Assembly (NCBI GenBank): GCA_037039925.1
Contig: JAXRKP010000924.1
Span: forward strand, 72,501 to 136,500
Reading direction: 5' to 3'
Length of the DNA: 64,000 bases
Source: Doris montereyensis
Taxonomy: Eukaryota; Mollusca; Gastropoda; Nudibranchia; Dorididae
A program made the position numbers and the translations under genes. Of the stretch, positions 49,701 through 59,780 are shown in pieces (within the stretch, counting starts at the first letter, position 1; each line of letters begins with the position of its first letter). Below the pieces are notes generated by a model. That model was not told the DNA's origin. It was given only the letters and a program-made list of their open reading frames with translations, and did not search any database.

Positions 49701-50778
49701 ATCTAGAAACACCAACGCTCGATTAATAAATAACAAGGCTATTTATTATACTCACAGTAGACAATCAATCAATGAGGTGAAGCAAATACACAAGTTAGCA
49801 TATAAAAGGAGAGTCAGCATGTATTTCTCAGCACTCCTGCAATCACAGATAACTGCCTTTTTATACTTTAAAATCCAGACTTTCTGAAATTGTCCCTTAA
49901 CAATCAAGAAAATCCAGAAGATTTGATACGATCAACACATTGAATGTGTTCTTCTTTCTATTATGACCTAATCGATACTTAGAAGTGCATGACAAATAAT
50001 TGCTTACAATCTCTAGAGGCTTCACGCCAACTAAGATTGATTATGTCATGGTTTTCACTGACAATAAACTTCTTCTGAGCGCACCATACATACATGGTTC
50101 TTCTATAAAGACAGTTTTACATCTCAGAATAGTGACGCACAGATGAATCAACCTCTCGAGTTCTGCCGTTAATAGCGCTTTTAAAAAATCATTCATACAA
50201 TTTAATCTCAACACGACTTTTTCAAAATAAAGCCAAACAAAAAAACAACATACCATATCTGTTTTTTAAATACTGGTTGGCAGCTAAGTATAATTTTTTT
50301 AAAACAAGTCACATACAATTTTGATTTGATTTACCCACATCCACAACTAAGGCCCTGTAAACAGCAAAGGGATCTTTAACGTGCACAGAGTGTTGTGATC
50401 CGCATGCAGGACCTCCTTTTTATTGGCCGTCTACGATGGGACTAGGTGACGAATCCACCTATATAGACCAGGGGGGTAGATTTCGCTCGAATAACCTCAA
50501 GAAAATTTTTCAACTGTTGGCGGGGCTCGAACCCACTATCTTTTTGGTTGAGCGACCGCAACCTTGCCCTCTGGACTACCGAGTTCCCATCTCACATAAA
50601 ACATCCTACAGTAACTAAAATGACAAAAGCAGAAACTTTTACATGCCCTCTACTGTTTAAGTGTAAGGTAAAAATGTTAAAAAATCTATATTTATCTCTT
50701 ACCTAACTGTGCTGATGAAGATGAAGATATCTGCCTGATAACATGCCATGAGTTGCTAAGTTTGAAATCGGATGGGTT
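40633..50778 (-). CDS. NOC4L: NOC4L (nucleolar complex protein 4 homologue), 5'-incomplete, nine exons seen
   Basis: Read on the - strand, the exons give GGAISLMSLNALFILMHQ, NYPDFYGKLYTMFQPQIFGA, KYRSRFFNLADLFLSS and SHLPAYLVAAFAKRLARISL, which are hallmark sequences of the Noc4/CBF-Mak21 family. Family knowledge: Noc4 pairs with Nop14 in the nucleolus and is needed for small-subunit processome function and 40S export. Five of nine exons are off by one base for their splice phases (40633, 42732, 43144, 46198, 48012), but splice sites and conserved residues persist, so a working gene with sequence errors is likelier than a pseudogene. About 200-250 N-terminal residues are missing; their exons were not found between 50779 and the window end. 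Introns carry SINEs, MITEs and minisatellites. Confidence 0.92.
40979..41310. repeat. 20-bp minisatellite, about 16 copies
   Basis: Unit tgatgtgacacctgtacagt with actgt, aatgt and agctg variants. Lies in the last NOC4L intron, and a poly-C run (40925-40940) precedes it. Confidence 0.96.
41530..41665 (-). mobile_element. SINE/LINE 3' end, family B, copy 4
   Basis: ttcattgaaattgcccatat .. gtgatctcagggtgaattaa .. gtaggatctaccagaagcac, the inverse of 25463. Confidence 0.7.
42305..42590 (+). mobile_element. tRNA-derived SINE (family S1), nearly complete
   Basis: tRNA head gtggcggagtagttaggctg (A box) and ggttcaaatc (B box, 42358-42367); body ccttgggaaagacacttgac and gagtacaagcactggcttgg; 3' end ctgtaatggccttgaaggaa. 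The best copy in the window for defining the family. Confidence 0.85.
42732..42834 (-). CDS. NOC4L: NOC4L exon (one base long)
   Basis: Acceptor ctttccttcag, donor GTAAGT. TLEHHFDPNISTK aligns with the family's L..HYHP.VSK. The next frame reads ARKRTIREEDLSVYLNKVHK. One extra A in the A4 run (T4 at 42796-42799); 103 bp should be 102. Confidence 0.85.
43144..43222 (-). CDS. NOC4L: NOC4L exon (one base short)
   Basis: Acceptor ggcttcaccag, donor GTAAAT. EFQSDPFDEEASLTECHALD then SCL and a stop; one base more near 43151-43156 gives ELQ before the donor, as in the family's ALESSLWELQ. 79 bp should be 80. Confidence 0.82.
44041..44318. mobile_element. MITE family A, copy 4 (best preserved)
   Basis: Perfect outer inverted ends atatcgacgg / ccgtcgatat, with longer similarity inward (acaaactatgtaagtccaat / agacacagtttgcgac). 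278 bp without an ORF. Confidence 0.85.
44442..44608 (-). CDS. NOC4L: NOC4L exon, CBF/Mak21 core
   Basis: Acceptor gttcatttcag, donor GTAATT, phase 2 to 1, correct length. SHLPAYLVAAFAKRLARISL and PFILNLVKRHPACEVLLHK are near-identical to animal NOC4L. Confidence 0.96.
45012..45135 (-). mobile_element. SINE/LINE 3' end, family B, copy 5
   Basis: tttgtttaattgaaaattac .. catggtgatctcagggtgaa .. gtaggatctacca. Confidence 0.7.
45136..45505. repeat. Degenerate about 40-bp tandem repeat
   Basis: Units around cattctaggagattttaaga and ttttttcaaggacattct, eight or nine copies with many indels. NOC4L intron. Confidence 0.85.
46198..46308 (-). CDS. NOC4L: NOC4L exon (one base long)
   Basis: Acceptor tgctcatcag, donor GTAAGT. 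NYPDFYGKLYTMFQPQIFGA then KYRSRFFNLADLFLSS. 111 bp should be 110 for phases 0/2; the extra base is probably in the opening AAA (46306-46308). Confidence 0.94.
46385..46690. mobile_element. Head-to-head inverted SINE pair
   Basis: 46390-46490 is an imperfect inverse of 46580-46680 (gccccataggaacaaaagac / gtctttgttcctatggggc). The minus-strand arm has a tRNA-like head (A box tagttcagttagcagc, B box ggttcaatcc); the plus-strand arm begins gcgggttcgatcc. Confidence 0.7.
46896..46957 (-). CDS. NOC4L: NOC4L exon
   Basis: Acceptor caacattgcag, donor GTAAGT, phase 1 to 0. GGAISLMSLNALFILMHQLQ, correct length. Confidence 0.95.
47465..47700 (+). mobile_element. LINE 3' end fragment (same family as 55400-58832)
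   Basis: ggttgtcttcaaaaagctga .. caatgtaattttaagctcag .. gagatgttggcac then (ATT)n parallels 58108-58380. The 167-residue open frame at 47131-47634 crosses this boundary and is not a gene. Confidence 0.68.
48012..48117 (-). CDS. NOC4L: NOC4L exon (one base long)
   Basis: Acceptor ttcaaatttag, donor GTTGGT. LYRDILSEIIGDVQ and, one frame over, MSSPLILADFLTDSFSI match the family's LYK..L..HD...P.L..DFLT. The shift falls in the A4 run (T4 at 48063-48066); 106 bp should be 105. Confidence 0.88.
48321..48597. mobile_element. MITE family A, copy 5
   Basis: Starts ccgacagtgaaagcagtaaa, ends gtaattttcactgtcgat, with the shared core cctattggggtctag. Confidence 0.75.
48891..48944 (-). CDS. NOC4L: NOC4L exon, tentative phase
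   Basis: Acceptor cttttttcag, donor GTAAGT. DKSKKHFDSSRLSVLRHK resembles the family's VFE..WL.FLRHK just before the LP..LY exon. Phase 0/0 does not fit its neighbours (both phase 1), so another indel (A7 run at 48930-48936) or an alternative donor is likely. Confidence 0.68.
49035..49318 (-). mobile_element. tRNA-derived SINE (family S1), minus strand
   Basis: Inverse of 42305: gagccggagctttatcccgg, gcggaacaggtaatgg, ttttacccatttgcacc, then the head region with gatttgaaactagaacctca. Confidence 0.8.
50335..50600 (-). mobile_element. tRNA-derived SINE (family S2), minus strand
   Basis: Reverse complement starts gggaactcggtagtccagag and has gtgggttcgagcccc (B box, near 50524-50536), a well-preserved tRNA-like head. 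The body contains gatccctttgctgtttacag and caacactctgtgcacgtta. Confidence 0.72.
50703..50778 (-). CDS. NOC4L: NOC4L exon, most 5' seen
   Basis: Acceptor ttacttccag, donor GTAAGA. NPSDFKLSNSWHVIRQISSS then SSAQL; position and pattern fit the weakly conserved stretch before the RHK segment. Identity is weaker than for the other exons. Confidence 0.55.
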
Positions 50779-51349
50779 CTGGAAGTAAACATTAAGAAAA
50801 CAAAACAAAAACAGGAGTTTACCCAAGACTGAAGAAAAGACAAAAAAACATCATGCTACAAAACAAAAAAAACAAAAAAAAGGCATTTTAATTTTCTAAC
50901 GCTACCACTAATAATTTATCTAAGGTTCCAGAAAGCAGACAGCGCTTGATTGTCGATAAAAAAGGGTATCCATCGGACGCTTTGTTAAATAATAAAAGTT
51001 TGCTGTAAATCTGTTACGTAAGTAAAATTTGCTAACTTTGGATAGTGAATATCTTGATACCGCCCAAGTAGCGATTCCGGAATTTCTATCTATTAGGATT
51101 GTAAAGATTTGGCCATTGGTTTTATTTAGTTAGAAATGGGGTATCATTGAGAAGTTTCAGCATAATTGTGATTCACAGTCTATGTTTACACTTGACCTGA
51201 CCACGCCAGTCACATGTCGGGCCGGCACCACTCTTGGGGTAAGAAAGCCTATTAGTTACGTGAGGAGCATTTTAATGCCAAATAACATATACTTTCCAAA
51301 AATAATAACAATTTAGACATACTCAAACTAAAAAACAAACCATACTAAT
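50779..51349. other. Unassigned sequence
   Basis: No exon or repeat recognised; the missing NOC4L 5' exons were sought here and not seen. Confidence 0.45.
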
Positions 51350-51354
51350 ATGTT

Positions 51355-51523
51355 TTCTTACTGTCTGTCTCGTCCTGTCGTCTCTGTCTCTGTCTCTCTC
51401 TGTCTGTGCTGTGATCTGGGTCTGTCTGTCTGTCAGTCTCTGTCTGCTCTGTCTGTCTCGCTCTCTGTCCTCTCTCATCTCTCTCTCTCTCTCTCTCTCA
51501 TCCTCTCTCTCTCTCTCACTCTC

Positions 51524-51557
<34 letters not shown>

Positions 51558-51568
51558 CTCGTCTCTCC

Positions 51569-51666
<98 letters not shown>

Positions 51667-51700
51667 ACACACAACACACACACACACACACAACACACAC
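51355..51700. repeat. (CT)n/(CTGT)n then (CA)n microsatellite
   Basis: About 300 bp of ct with tctgtctg at the left and acacac at the right end. Confidence 0.97.
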
Positions 51701-52513
51701 TTTCTGTGTCTTCGTGTGCTTCTACTTGTGTGCCTCTGTTTCTGTCTTTCTCTCCGTCTTAGGATACTTTACAAACCGTTTGACTACATTCAAAATATCG
51801 CTCTGGGTGACACATGAACAATCTTTGGACGACCTTACGATGGTCATTTATGAGTTATACATTAAAATATTAACAATTCCTTATTATTTTGGAAACATAG
51901 AAAATATCAAAATTGAAGTCTTTGTTCGCGTTGCGTTTCTTTCACACGCATGTAAAGTGTCATACTTCTGTTTTAACACTACAGTGTTTTTCTCATCCCG
52001 AAACCTTATTATAGCCAGATAAACTACGTCTAGTTAGGATTTGAACCTGGAGACACCATAAGGTTATGCTAGTGACAGCTACAGCGCCCTTCTAGAAAAA
52101 CACAAGCAATGATAAACAAAATACACCATGTCTAACACGATTAGTAAGACAAAATCAGACTTTATTATATTAAACAGACGCCGAGGAAAAATGGATGGCA
52201 AATACTAAAAAAATAAAATGTCTGAATGATACACATGTACTAAAGAAAGAAAATCATTTATAAAATAAATACGATCTATTTGGTGTGGAAAAAAACATTG
52301 TTATCCATTTAAAGTGCTGAGCATCTTAACATTAAAGTTAGAAATAAACCCAATGAACCAAGAATTGTCACAGAACAAGAAATACACATATAATTAAAGT
52401 GAATAGAATACATAGAATACTTTATGGTTGTTATGAGAACATGTGAGTGAGATTATAATAATAATAATATGTTAAACAAAATAGGAACCATTTTCTGCTT
52501 TTCTCTTATGTCG

Positions 52514-53305
52514 CTAAAATATTACGACAAACGATGCTTTGAAACCGTAAGAAGTCATTGAGTCACTGACACAGTTAAAATGAAACTGTTGATTCGGATA
52601 ATTTATTCTTGACTGGCAAATCTTTAAAGAGCTGGTGGTGGATGGTTGGAACATTTCTTTCTTTGCAGAGATCCAGAGATTCATTACATCCTTTTTCTTG
52701 CCCTTATCGATGCCACTAAATTTGCCCTTGTTGACAAGTGATAATTTTACAGAATATGCATTCAAAAAATTTGTTTTCTTGATTTTTTCATCATATTCAC
52801 TTTCACCCACTGCTCTTTTACTGAATAGGATAATAAAGAGGGTTTGATGCGTCTTTGTTACTTTAATTCGTTTTATGTCAGCCAGTGGACACTGTTTTTT
52901 TAACGTCCAAATAAAAACATTTCTTACAAAGAAAAAATATCTTCAATATTATTTTCCTTTGTAGTGAGGCTGTTTGGGTTTGTCGCTCCCTGACAGCCCA
53001 GTGTCCAGCCGTGTACACATTGGCGGTAGACGAAGTTTTATCTATAGCGGAGTGGACGAAAATCATTCTCATTTTTGCTCTGTCCACTCGCGAAATAATA
53101 AATGTTCAATGTCATCAAGAGAAAATCGGTTGGCTGGCAGCCACAACATGCAGATAAAATTTATATTCTTATTTTGTCCTCCAGCCGAATCTGAGTGCAA
53201 TTTGACAGTGTGGATGCCTCTACCAATAGCATCATGCAAAGCACTGAACATACAAGAGGCAATTCTATTTGATGATCTGCCGGTAATGACCTCGTTTCCA
53301 AACAT
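52514..53305 (-). mobile_element. Transposase-like fragment with GGQNKN signature, decayed
   Basis: The - strand of 53069-53305 reads MFGNEVITGRSS .. HTVKLHSDSAGGQNKNINFI .. FSLDDIEHLLFREWTEQK. The pattern SD..GGQNKN is known from uncharacterised transposon-linked DDE-type proteins of invertebrates. The - strand of 52514-52810 has another open piece (KKKDVMNLWISAKK) that may belong to it. Frames are broken between the two. Confidence 0.5.
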
Positions 53306-53639
53306 TGCACATCGCGTTTGAAGTACCGAACTTATACCAGGTTAGATTTATGTACAGACTTTGAGTTTGTAATACCGCAATGCACAGTTGAGCTTTTGTG
53401 TTGGTAAGACTTATTCTAGATTAAGAAAAAAAAGTTTCAAAAGAATTGTCTTGTTTGCTTTTGTCTTTGTGCTATTCCTTCCATTGACGGGTTTCTTTGT
53501 GATCAGAGAGATGCTGGTCAATGTCAGCCTGCAAAGAGAGCTTTTCTTCTTGAATTACGGTATGAGTTGCACTAATCACATACATCCTTGTTTCGCCTGT
53601 GGAATCCAAGATTTTACTCCTGTTAAAAATGCCTCTGTA

Positions 53640-54345
53640 CATTCTCAAACTCAAAATGCATTTCCTTGTACATTCTCAAACTCATTTGGGGTTTTATCAT
53701 TTTTCGGTGCATTCAAACTCAAACTCATTTGAGTTCACCATCTTTCTGTGCATTGTCAAACTCATTGGGGTTTTACCATCTTTCTGTGCATTCTCAAACT
53801 CATTGGGGTTTTACCATCTTTTCTGTGCATTCTCAAACTCATTGGGGTTTTACCATCTTTTTTGTGTATTTTCAAACTCATTGGGGTTTTACCATCTTTC
53901 TGTTCATTCTCAAACTCATTGGGGTTTTACCATCTTTTTGTGTATTTTCAAACTCATTGGGGGTTTTACCATCTTTTTTGTATTTTCAAAACTGATTGGG
54001 GTTTTACCATCTTTTTTGTTCATTCTCAAACTCATTGGGGTTTTACCATCTTTTTTGTGTATTTTCAAACTCAACTCATCTTTTTGGGATTGGGGTTTTA
54101 CCATCTTTTTGTTCATTCTCAAACTCATTGGGGTTTTACCATCTTTTGTGTATTCTCAAACTCATTGGGGTTTTACCATCTTTTTGTGTATTTTCAAACT
54201 CATTGGGGTTTTACCATATTTCTGTGTATTCTCAAACTCATTGTTTTACCATCTTTCTGTGCATTTTTTAAACTCATTGGTTTTACCATATTTCTGTGTA
54301 TTCTCAAACTCATTTACCATCAAACTCATTTACCATCTTTCGGTG
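53640..54345. repeat. 38-bp minisatellite, about 17 copies
   Basis: Unit ttctcaaactcattggggtt + ttaccatctttttgtgta, varying in t-run length. Overlapping open frames (CILKLIGVLPSF) are repeat artefacts. Confidence 0.96.
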
Positions 54346-54580
54346 TATCATACAAAGAAGAAGAAGAAATATTCAGATGCACCCAGATATTTTCTTTGAG
54401 TTCTTTTAAGACAGTAATGACTTACGATAATTGGGAACGATTGTATGTGTTCTCTAATTGTATTCCTTTCATCTAAACTTGAAGCAGAATGAGAACAATT
54501 TCTCTCATCTTTTTGCATAAAGCCATCTTTATCCATCTTTTCAAGCGCAGTTTTTACCACTTGTTCACTTATTATGTTTT

Positions 54581-54686
54581 AGGCGAAATATGACAATAAG
54601 TGACAACTCCACTAATAAAGACAGAACAAACACGTGTTTATTCTATCTTTATTAGTGGAGTTGTCACTTATTGTCATATTTCGCCT
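54581..54686. mobile_element. Fold-back element, perfect 41-bp arms
   Basis: aggcgaaatatgacaataag .. actaataaaga (54581-54621) is exactly inverted at 54646-54686. The 24-nt spacer is itself near-palindromic (aaacacgtgttt). Probably a tiny MITE. Confidence 0.85.
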
Positions 54687-55399
54687 TTAACTTCACTCCA
54701 CTTTGGCTCCTTCGTATTATTATGCTTAATGTATCGTGAAAGAAAACATGTCCTACAAACAGAATGACTGTTACTTTCTTCTGGCAATGTACATGTGAGT
54801 GTCAACTTTCTTTTCCTGCCCTTTTCTATACAAGCTTTCCTATCAGTTTTGATCAAATATTTTCAAATAAACGTTCGTTTTTTTCAACCACAGTTGATTG
54901 ATAGTTTCAAAATATTGGAAATAGACGTTCTCTTTGTAATTCTTTGAACTTTTTGTAGCACTTCTTTTTAGAATGGTTTTCTATTATTCATTAGTTTAAT
55001 TCCCAGGTTTTACTACCGCCATTTTATCTAGAATTTTACTCAATGACATCAAGTGTTTACAAACGTTGTGCAACTCGCGGTGGTCAACGTAAACAACGAT
55101 CCATAAATACCATCGTTGACCGTCGCCCGGAGCTTGTCTATCACCCCAGGCTTCCCTCCCCTTTGACCAAAGTGGAGACAATAAAAGACTACAGCCAAAA
55201 CAACAACTGATTGAATAATCGCTCTCGCCAAAATAAGAAACTGATGGGCCTGAACCGTGGCCGGCACTGATCAGTAAACAGAATGAAATACACAACATTA
55301 ACATCGTCAGTGTTCATCGACCACTCCCAACGCACCGATCTGAACCCCGGCCTGATTCAATGCTGATTTATGTAAATACAACAAACAACAAACAAGACG

Positions 55400-56321
55400 A
55401 CATACGCAACATAAAGATCAGTCAAATTAATGCTCGCTCCTGCCGAAATAAGACAATTGAACCGAAATAAATGATATGTTAACATGTCTTAGATGTTTTT
55501 GTGCGTCACAAACAACATGGCTATCAGAAAGTGATGACGAGTCAATAATACATGCATCAGATTCGACACCACCAGGTTACACTATTCAATCTTTTCCAAG
55601 GAAAACCAGAAAAGGTGGCGGAATTGCAATTATTTATCGGTTATCGTTAACAATAGAAGTAATGGATGAAAATTCGAAATATAAAACATTTGAATACGCT
55701 GGAAACACGACATATTTTAAACACGACTCTAATCAAACTCCACTCTATTTATAGACCATCACCAAGTGCTAGAAATGGGACTAAGACACCAGAATTTATT
55801 GAAGGATTTGAAGATTCTGTTCTAAAATAAAGACCAAAGCAAAAAGAATGTTATTGCTGAAGACTTTAATGTTCATTGTGAACGTGACATTCCAGACGTC
55901 AGAAGTATGAAGGCATTATTATCAGCTCATGAGATGGTACAACACGTTGACAAACCGACTCACAGTGGCGGATACATCCTCGACTGGGTCTTGACGAGTG
56001 CCGACATGAAATTGGCTACTCCGGTTGTTGTTGATGATATTATATTTGTCTGTCGGGTCATTTTTTTGTGCGCTCTGATATCAACACCAATATGACCAGA
56101 CACCCATCACGTAAACAATAAAAAAGGTGTTAAGCTTAGATATGAAGACGTGAACTTTTCCAATTTAAATAGTACGATCGTAGAAGCTCTAGACATACAA
56201 GAACAGTAAATGTGAGAAAGCAATCTCCGTGGTATACTCTTGAGGTTAAGCGTGCAAAACAAGAAGAAGAAGAAAAGGCTGAGAGAAGGTGGAAGAAATT
56301 GGGGTTAACCGTTGACAAATA

Positions 56322-56413
<92 letters not shown>

Positions 56414-58180
56414 AAAGAAAGAAATGAAAGCAGCGGTACTGAAAGCAAAAAGAAACTATTATATAACAGAGTTTTTCAAGCTCACAAATAATCTATTGGG
56501 GAAAGAAAAAGTGTCAAGCCTCCCATCACATACTTCAGAAACACAGTTTGCAGAACAAGGGACACTCTGGTTTTAATTCATTCAATGGTGAGCATATATC
56601 CTTGCACAATGAAATCTCATTTGAAGACACTAATAAGATTATTCTCTCAAGCCCAAACAAATCTTGTAACTTTCACTGTAGAAACATCGCTCTTAAAACA
56701 ATATTTGAATGAACTCGCACCATATATTACGAAAATAATTAACCAATCACTGACTGCAGGAATTGTTCCCCAACAGTTCAAAACAGCTACTGTGAAACCC
56801 CTATTGAAGGAAAAAAGGGGCTAGATAGTGATAATCTAAAATAAACTATAGGGCTATTTCTAATCAGCCATCATTAAAAAAATCTTGGAAAAGGTTGTTT
56901 TAGATCAAATATCAACTCACATCAAGTAGAATGATCTTCCAGAGTGTTTTCAATCGGCATACCGTGCTAACCAAAGTACGTAAACATCCCAGTCTCTTGA
57001 AGATCATAAATGATCTATTATAAGTTATTGACAAAGGAAAGACCACCATCCTAAGCCTTCTTGATCTATCAGCAGCGTTTGATACGATTGATCACGAGAT
57101 TCTTCTCAAACGGCTACGGGTCACTTTTTGACATCTCTGGGGTTGTTCTGAAATGGTTCTCATCTTATCTATGTGAGCAAAAGCAAGTAATTCCAATTGG
57201 TAACTCTACCTCCATCAAATGTCAGGTCCTTTTTGGTGTTCCTCTGGGGTCGGTTTTGGGCCTAGTTTTGTTTGTTCTGTACACAACATCAGTGGCTAAT
57301 ATATGACGGAAATATGCCTTAATGTATCACATGTAGGCAGGCGATACTGAGATCTATATTTTGTGTCTTGATTCAAATATGAAAACTGCATTGAAAAAAT
57401 GGAAACACGGATGTCGGAGAATAGCTAAAATTAAATGGCGACAAGGCCGAGGCGCTCATCATTGGTAGAAAAAAATAACAGGCAGTATACACATGGCTAT
57501 AACTTATGCATTGAAAACAACAACATCCCACTAATGTGGAAAGTGAAAAAGAATGGGTGTAATACTCGACAGTGAATTATCAATGGGCGATTATGTCAAA
57601 GAAATCAAAAGAAACATACTTTACGCCTTAAAAAAACATCCGCTTCTTTCGGCCATAATGGTCTTGGCAACTGATTCATGCAAACAAATTGTGATAATAC
57701 TCATTCTTTCTAAATTGGATTACGCAATCTTATTATTCTTCGACCTTGAACTGAACTGAGTTTAGAAGCTCCAAAAGTACACTGCTCGTCTTGTACTGTA
57801 GAAAAATAAGAGAGATGAGACGGCACCATTGCTCCAAGATCTTCACTGTACTGGCTCTCAATTTGACATCGTGTGCAGTACAAGGCGACATCCATAGTTT
57901 ATAAATCTCTCAACGATATGACGCCAGTGTATATCAGCGATCTGCTTTCTGGCCATGAGCCATGCAGTCAGACCACTAACGTCGATGAAGAACGCCCTTC
58001 AACTCAACATTCCGCGCTGCAGTTCAAAAGCTGGTGAACGCAGCTTCCAAAATTCGGTCCCAGGCTGTGGAATGATCTCCCCAATGACGTTAAATTATCG
58101 CCATCTCTGGATGTCTTCAAGAAGCGCTCGAAGACACGGTTATTTAGAAGAAAAAAACTTTTAAAGTTTCTGGTTAGAAA
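55400..58180 (+). mobile_element. CR1/Jockey-like non-LTR retrotransposon, inactive
   Basis: In broken frames, 5' to 3': endonuclease piece TTWLSESDDESIIHASDSTP and RKTRKGGGIAIIYR (55500-55650); DFNVHCE and THSGGYILDWVLTSAD (55860-56010); RT pieces LLDLSAAFDTIDHEILLKRL (57055-57115), FGVPLGSVLGLVLF (57232-57280), the active-site box (57334-57345), GVILDSELSM (57555), and the C-terminal LWND-like region (58050-58160). Many stops and shifts. Catalytic YADD has become stop-AGD. Confidence 0.85.
56325..56409. repeat. (TA)n microsatellite inside the LINE
   Basis: About 85 bp of pure ta between the endonuclease and RT parts. Confidence 0.97.
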
Positions 58181-58344
58181 GTAATACTTTTTTTTAATTT
58201 TTTTCTTTTTCTCTATCTTTTACTTTACGATGTAATTTTAAGCCCATGTTGTATTTTCTGTGTGTTTGTGTGTATGTATGTGTGTATTGAGTAAGGGATG
58301 TTATTTGTGTTTTTGTAATGCGCACAGAGATGTTGATGCAATAT

Positions 58345-58832
<488 letters not shown>

Positions 58833-58839
58833 AACTTCC

Positions 58840-58955
58840 CTCCTCGTCTTCCTCCATCTTCTCCTCCTCCTCCTCTTTCTCCTTTTCCTTGTCCTCGTCT
58901 TCCTCCTTCTCATCCCCTTTCTTCCTCCCTTCCTCTTCCTCCTCCTGCTCTTCTT
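58840..58955. repeat. CT-rich (TCC/CTT) low-complexity tract
   Basis: cctcctcctcctctttctcc and similar sequence. Confidence 0.85.
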
Positions 58956-59707
58956 GTTATATCAAGACAATAATTTACTTAGAAAGTAAACTATAAATTA
59001 ATTAATCAATTACAAAACTGGTTAGGTATATACTGGCAATAGTTACTTTGTCAACCCAACGAAACATCACCGCAAAGCCGGTTATCCCATAACCTCATTG
59101 TAATATTTACAGAAATGCGAAAACAAAGTTAGAGTGGCAAATAAAGTGTTTCGTTCTCTTAAGACGTATCTTTTCTTTCGCCAAGAGAATTTGTCACCAA
59201 ACTGGCTCTATTTATGATGCATTGTAATAAAACGTATTCAAAACCATACGTCTTCAGAATCAGAAGTCGAATCTATTTTGACCGGTTGAAGGAATGACTT
59301 GATGAAAACGTTTTTTTAGCGCCAAAATGCGCAGAGCTCAATTGCCTGACGTCACTGAGCTATACAGCAGACGACACGAAAGCTGGCCGCGTCAGCACAC
59401 TTTGAGTGATGAGGAGTTATGGTGCACAACTATAGCACTTTGACTTTTTATGAACTTCTAAACATTTAAAACACATCACAACTTCTTACTATTCATATTA
59501 ATCGTTTGGTAACAGATGAAAGATAATGGCAAAAAAACTATTTTAACTACTTTGTCTAATAATTTGAAGCATCCATTTGGCAGAAAGAGTATCGTATGTC
59601 GAAGTTAATATAATTATTTTCACACAGAAACGAGATAAGACATTAGATCCAAAATTATCGTAGTTGTGGTGCCATAAAATGTCACGACCAAGATAAGATA
59701 CATTTTC
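58956..59707. other. Unassigned A+T-rich sequence
   Basis: Nothing recognised on either strand. Confidence 0.5.
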
Positions 59708-59717
59708 ATCCTATTGT

Positions 59718-59770
59718 CTTTCTTTCTTTCTTTCTTTATGAGCTCCCATTCTACCTTCCGGTGTGGGTTT
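59718..59770 (-). mobile_element. 53-bp LINE 3'-end insertion with 10-bp target duplication
   Basis: Flanked by atcctattgt at 59708-59717 and 59771-59780. The insert is cattctaccttccggtgtgg plus (CTTT)n; its inverse matches the 3' end of the minus-strand LINE at 62118-62175 (cattctacctttcggtgt). Confidence 0.8.
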
Positions 59771-59780
59771 ATCCTATTGT

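Noticed and set aside
50500..50600. Possible functional tRNA gene from the clean A and B boxes
   Set aside because: No complete cloverleaf (anticodon and acceptor stems do not pair) and a SINE body follows.
40633..50778. NOC4L as a processed or decayed pseudogene
   Set aside because: It has introns with good splice sites and only one-base shifts, as does the neighbouring CFAP251; sequence error is the simpler reading.
51350..52022. Ser/Leu-rich 155- and 203-codon frames
   Set aside because: Mostly CT microsatellite; the tail has no recognisable domain or splice context.
53599..54476. Frames of up to 266 codons rich in FSNSLGFYHL
   Set aside because: Translation of the 38-bp minisatellite; overlapping frames are equally open.
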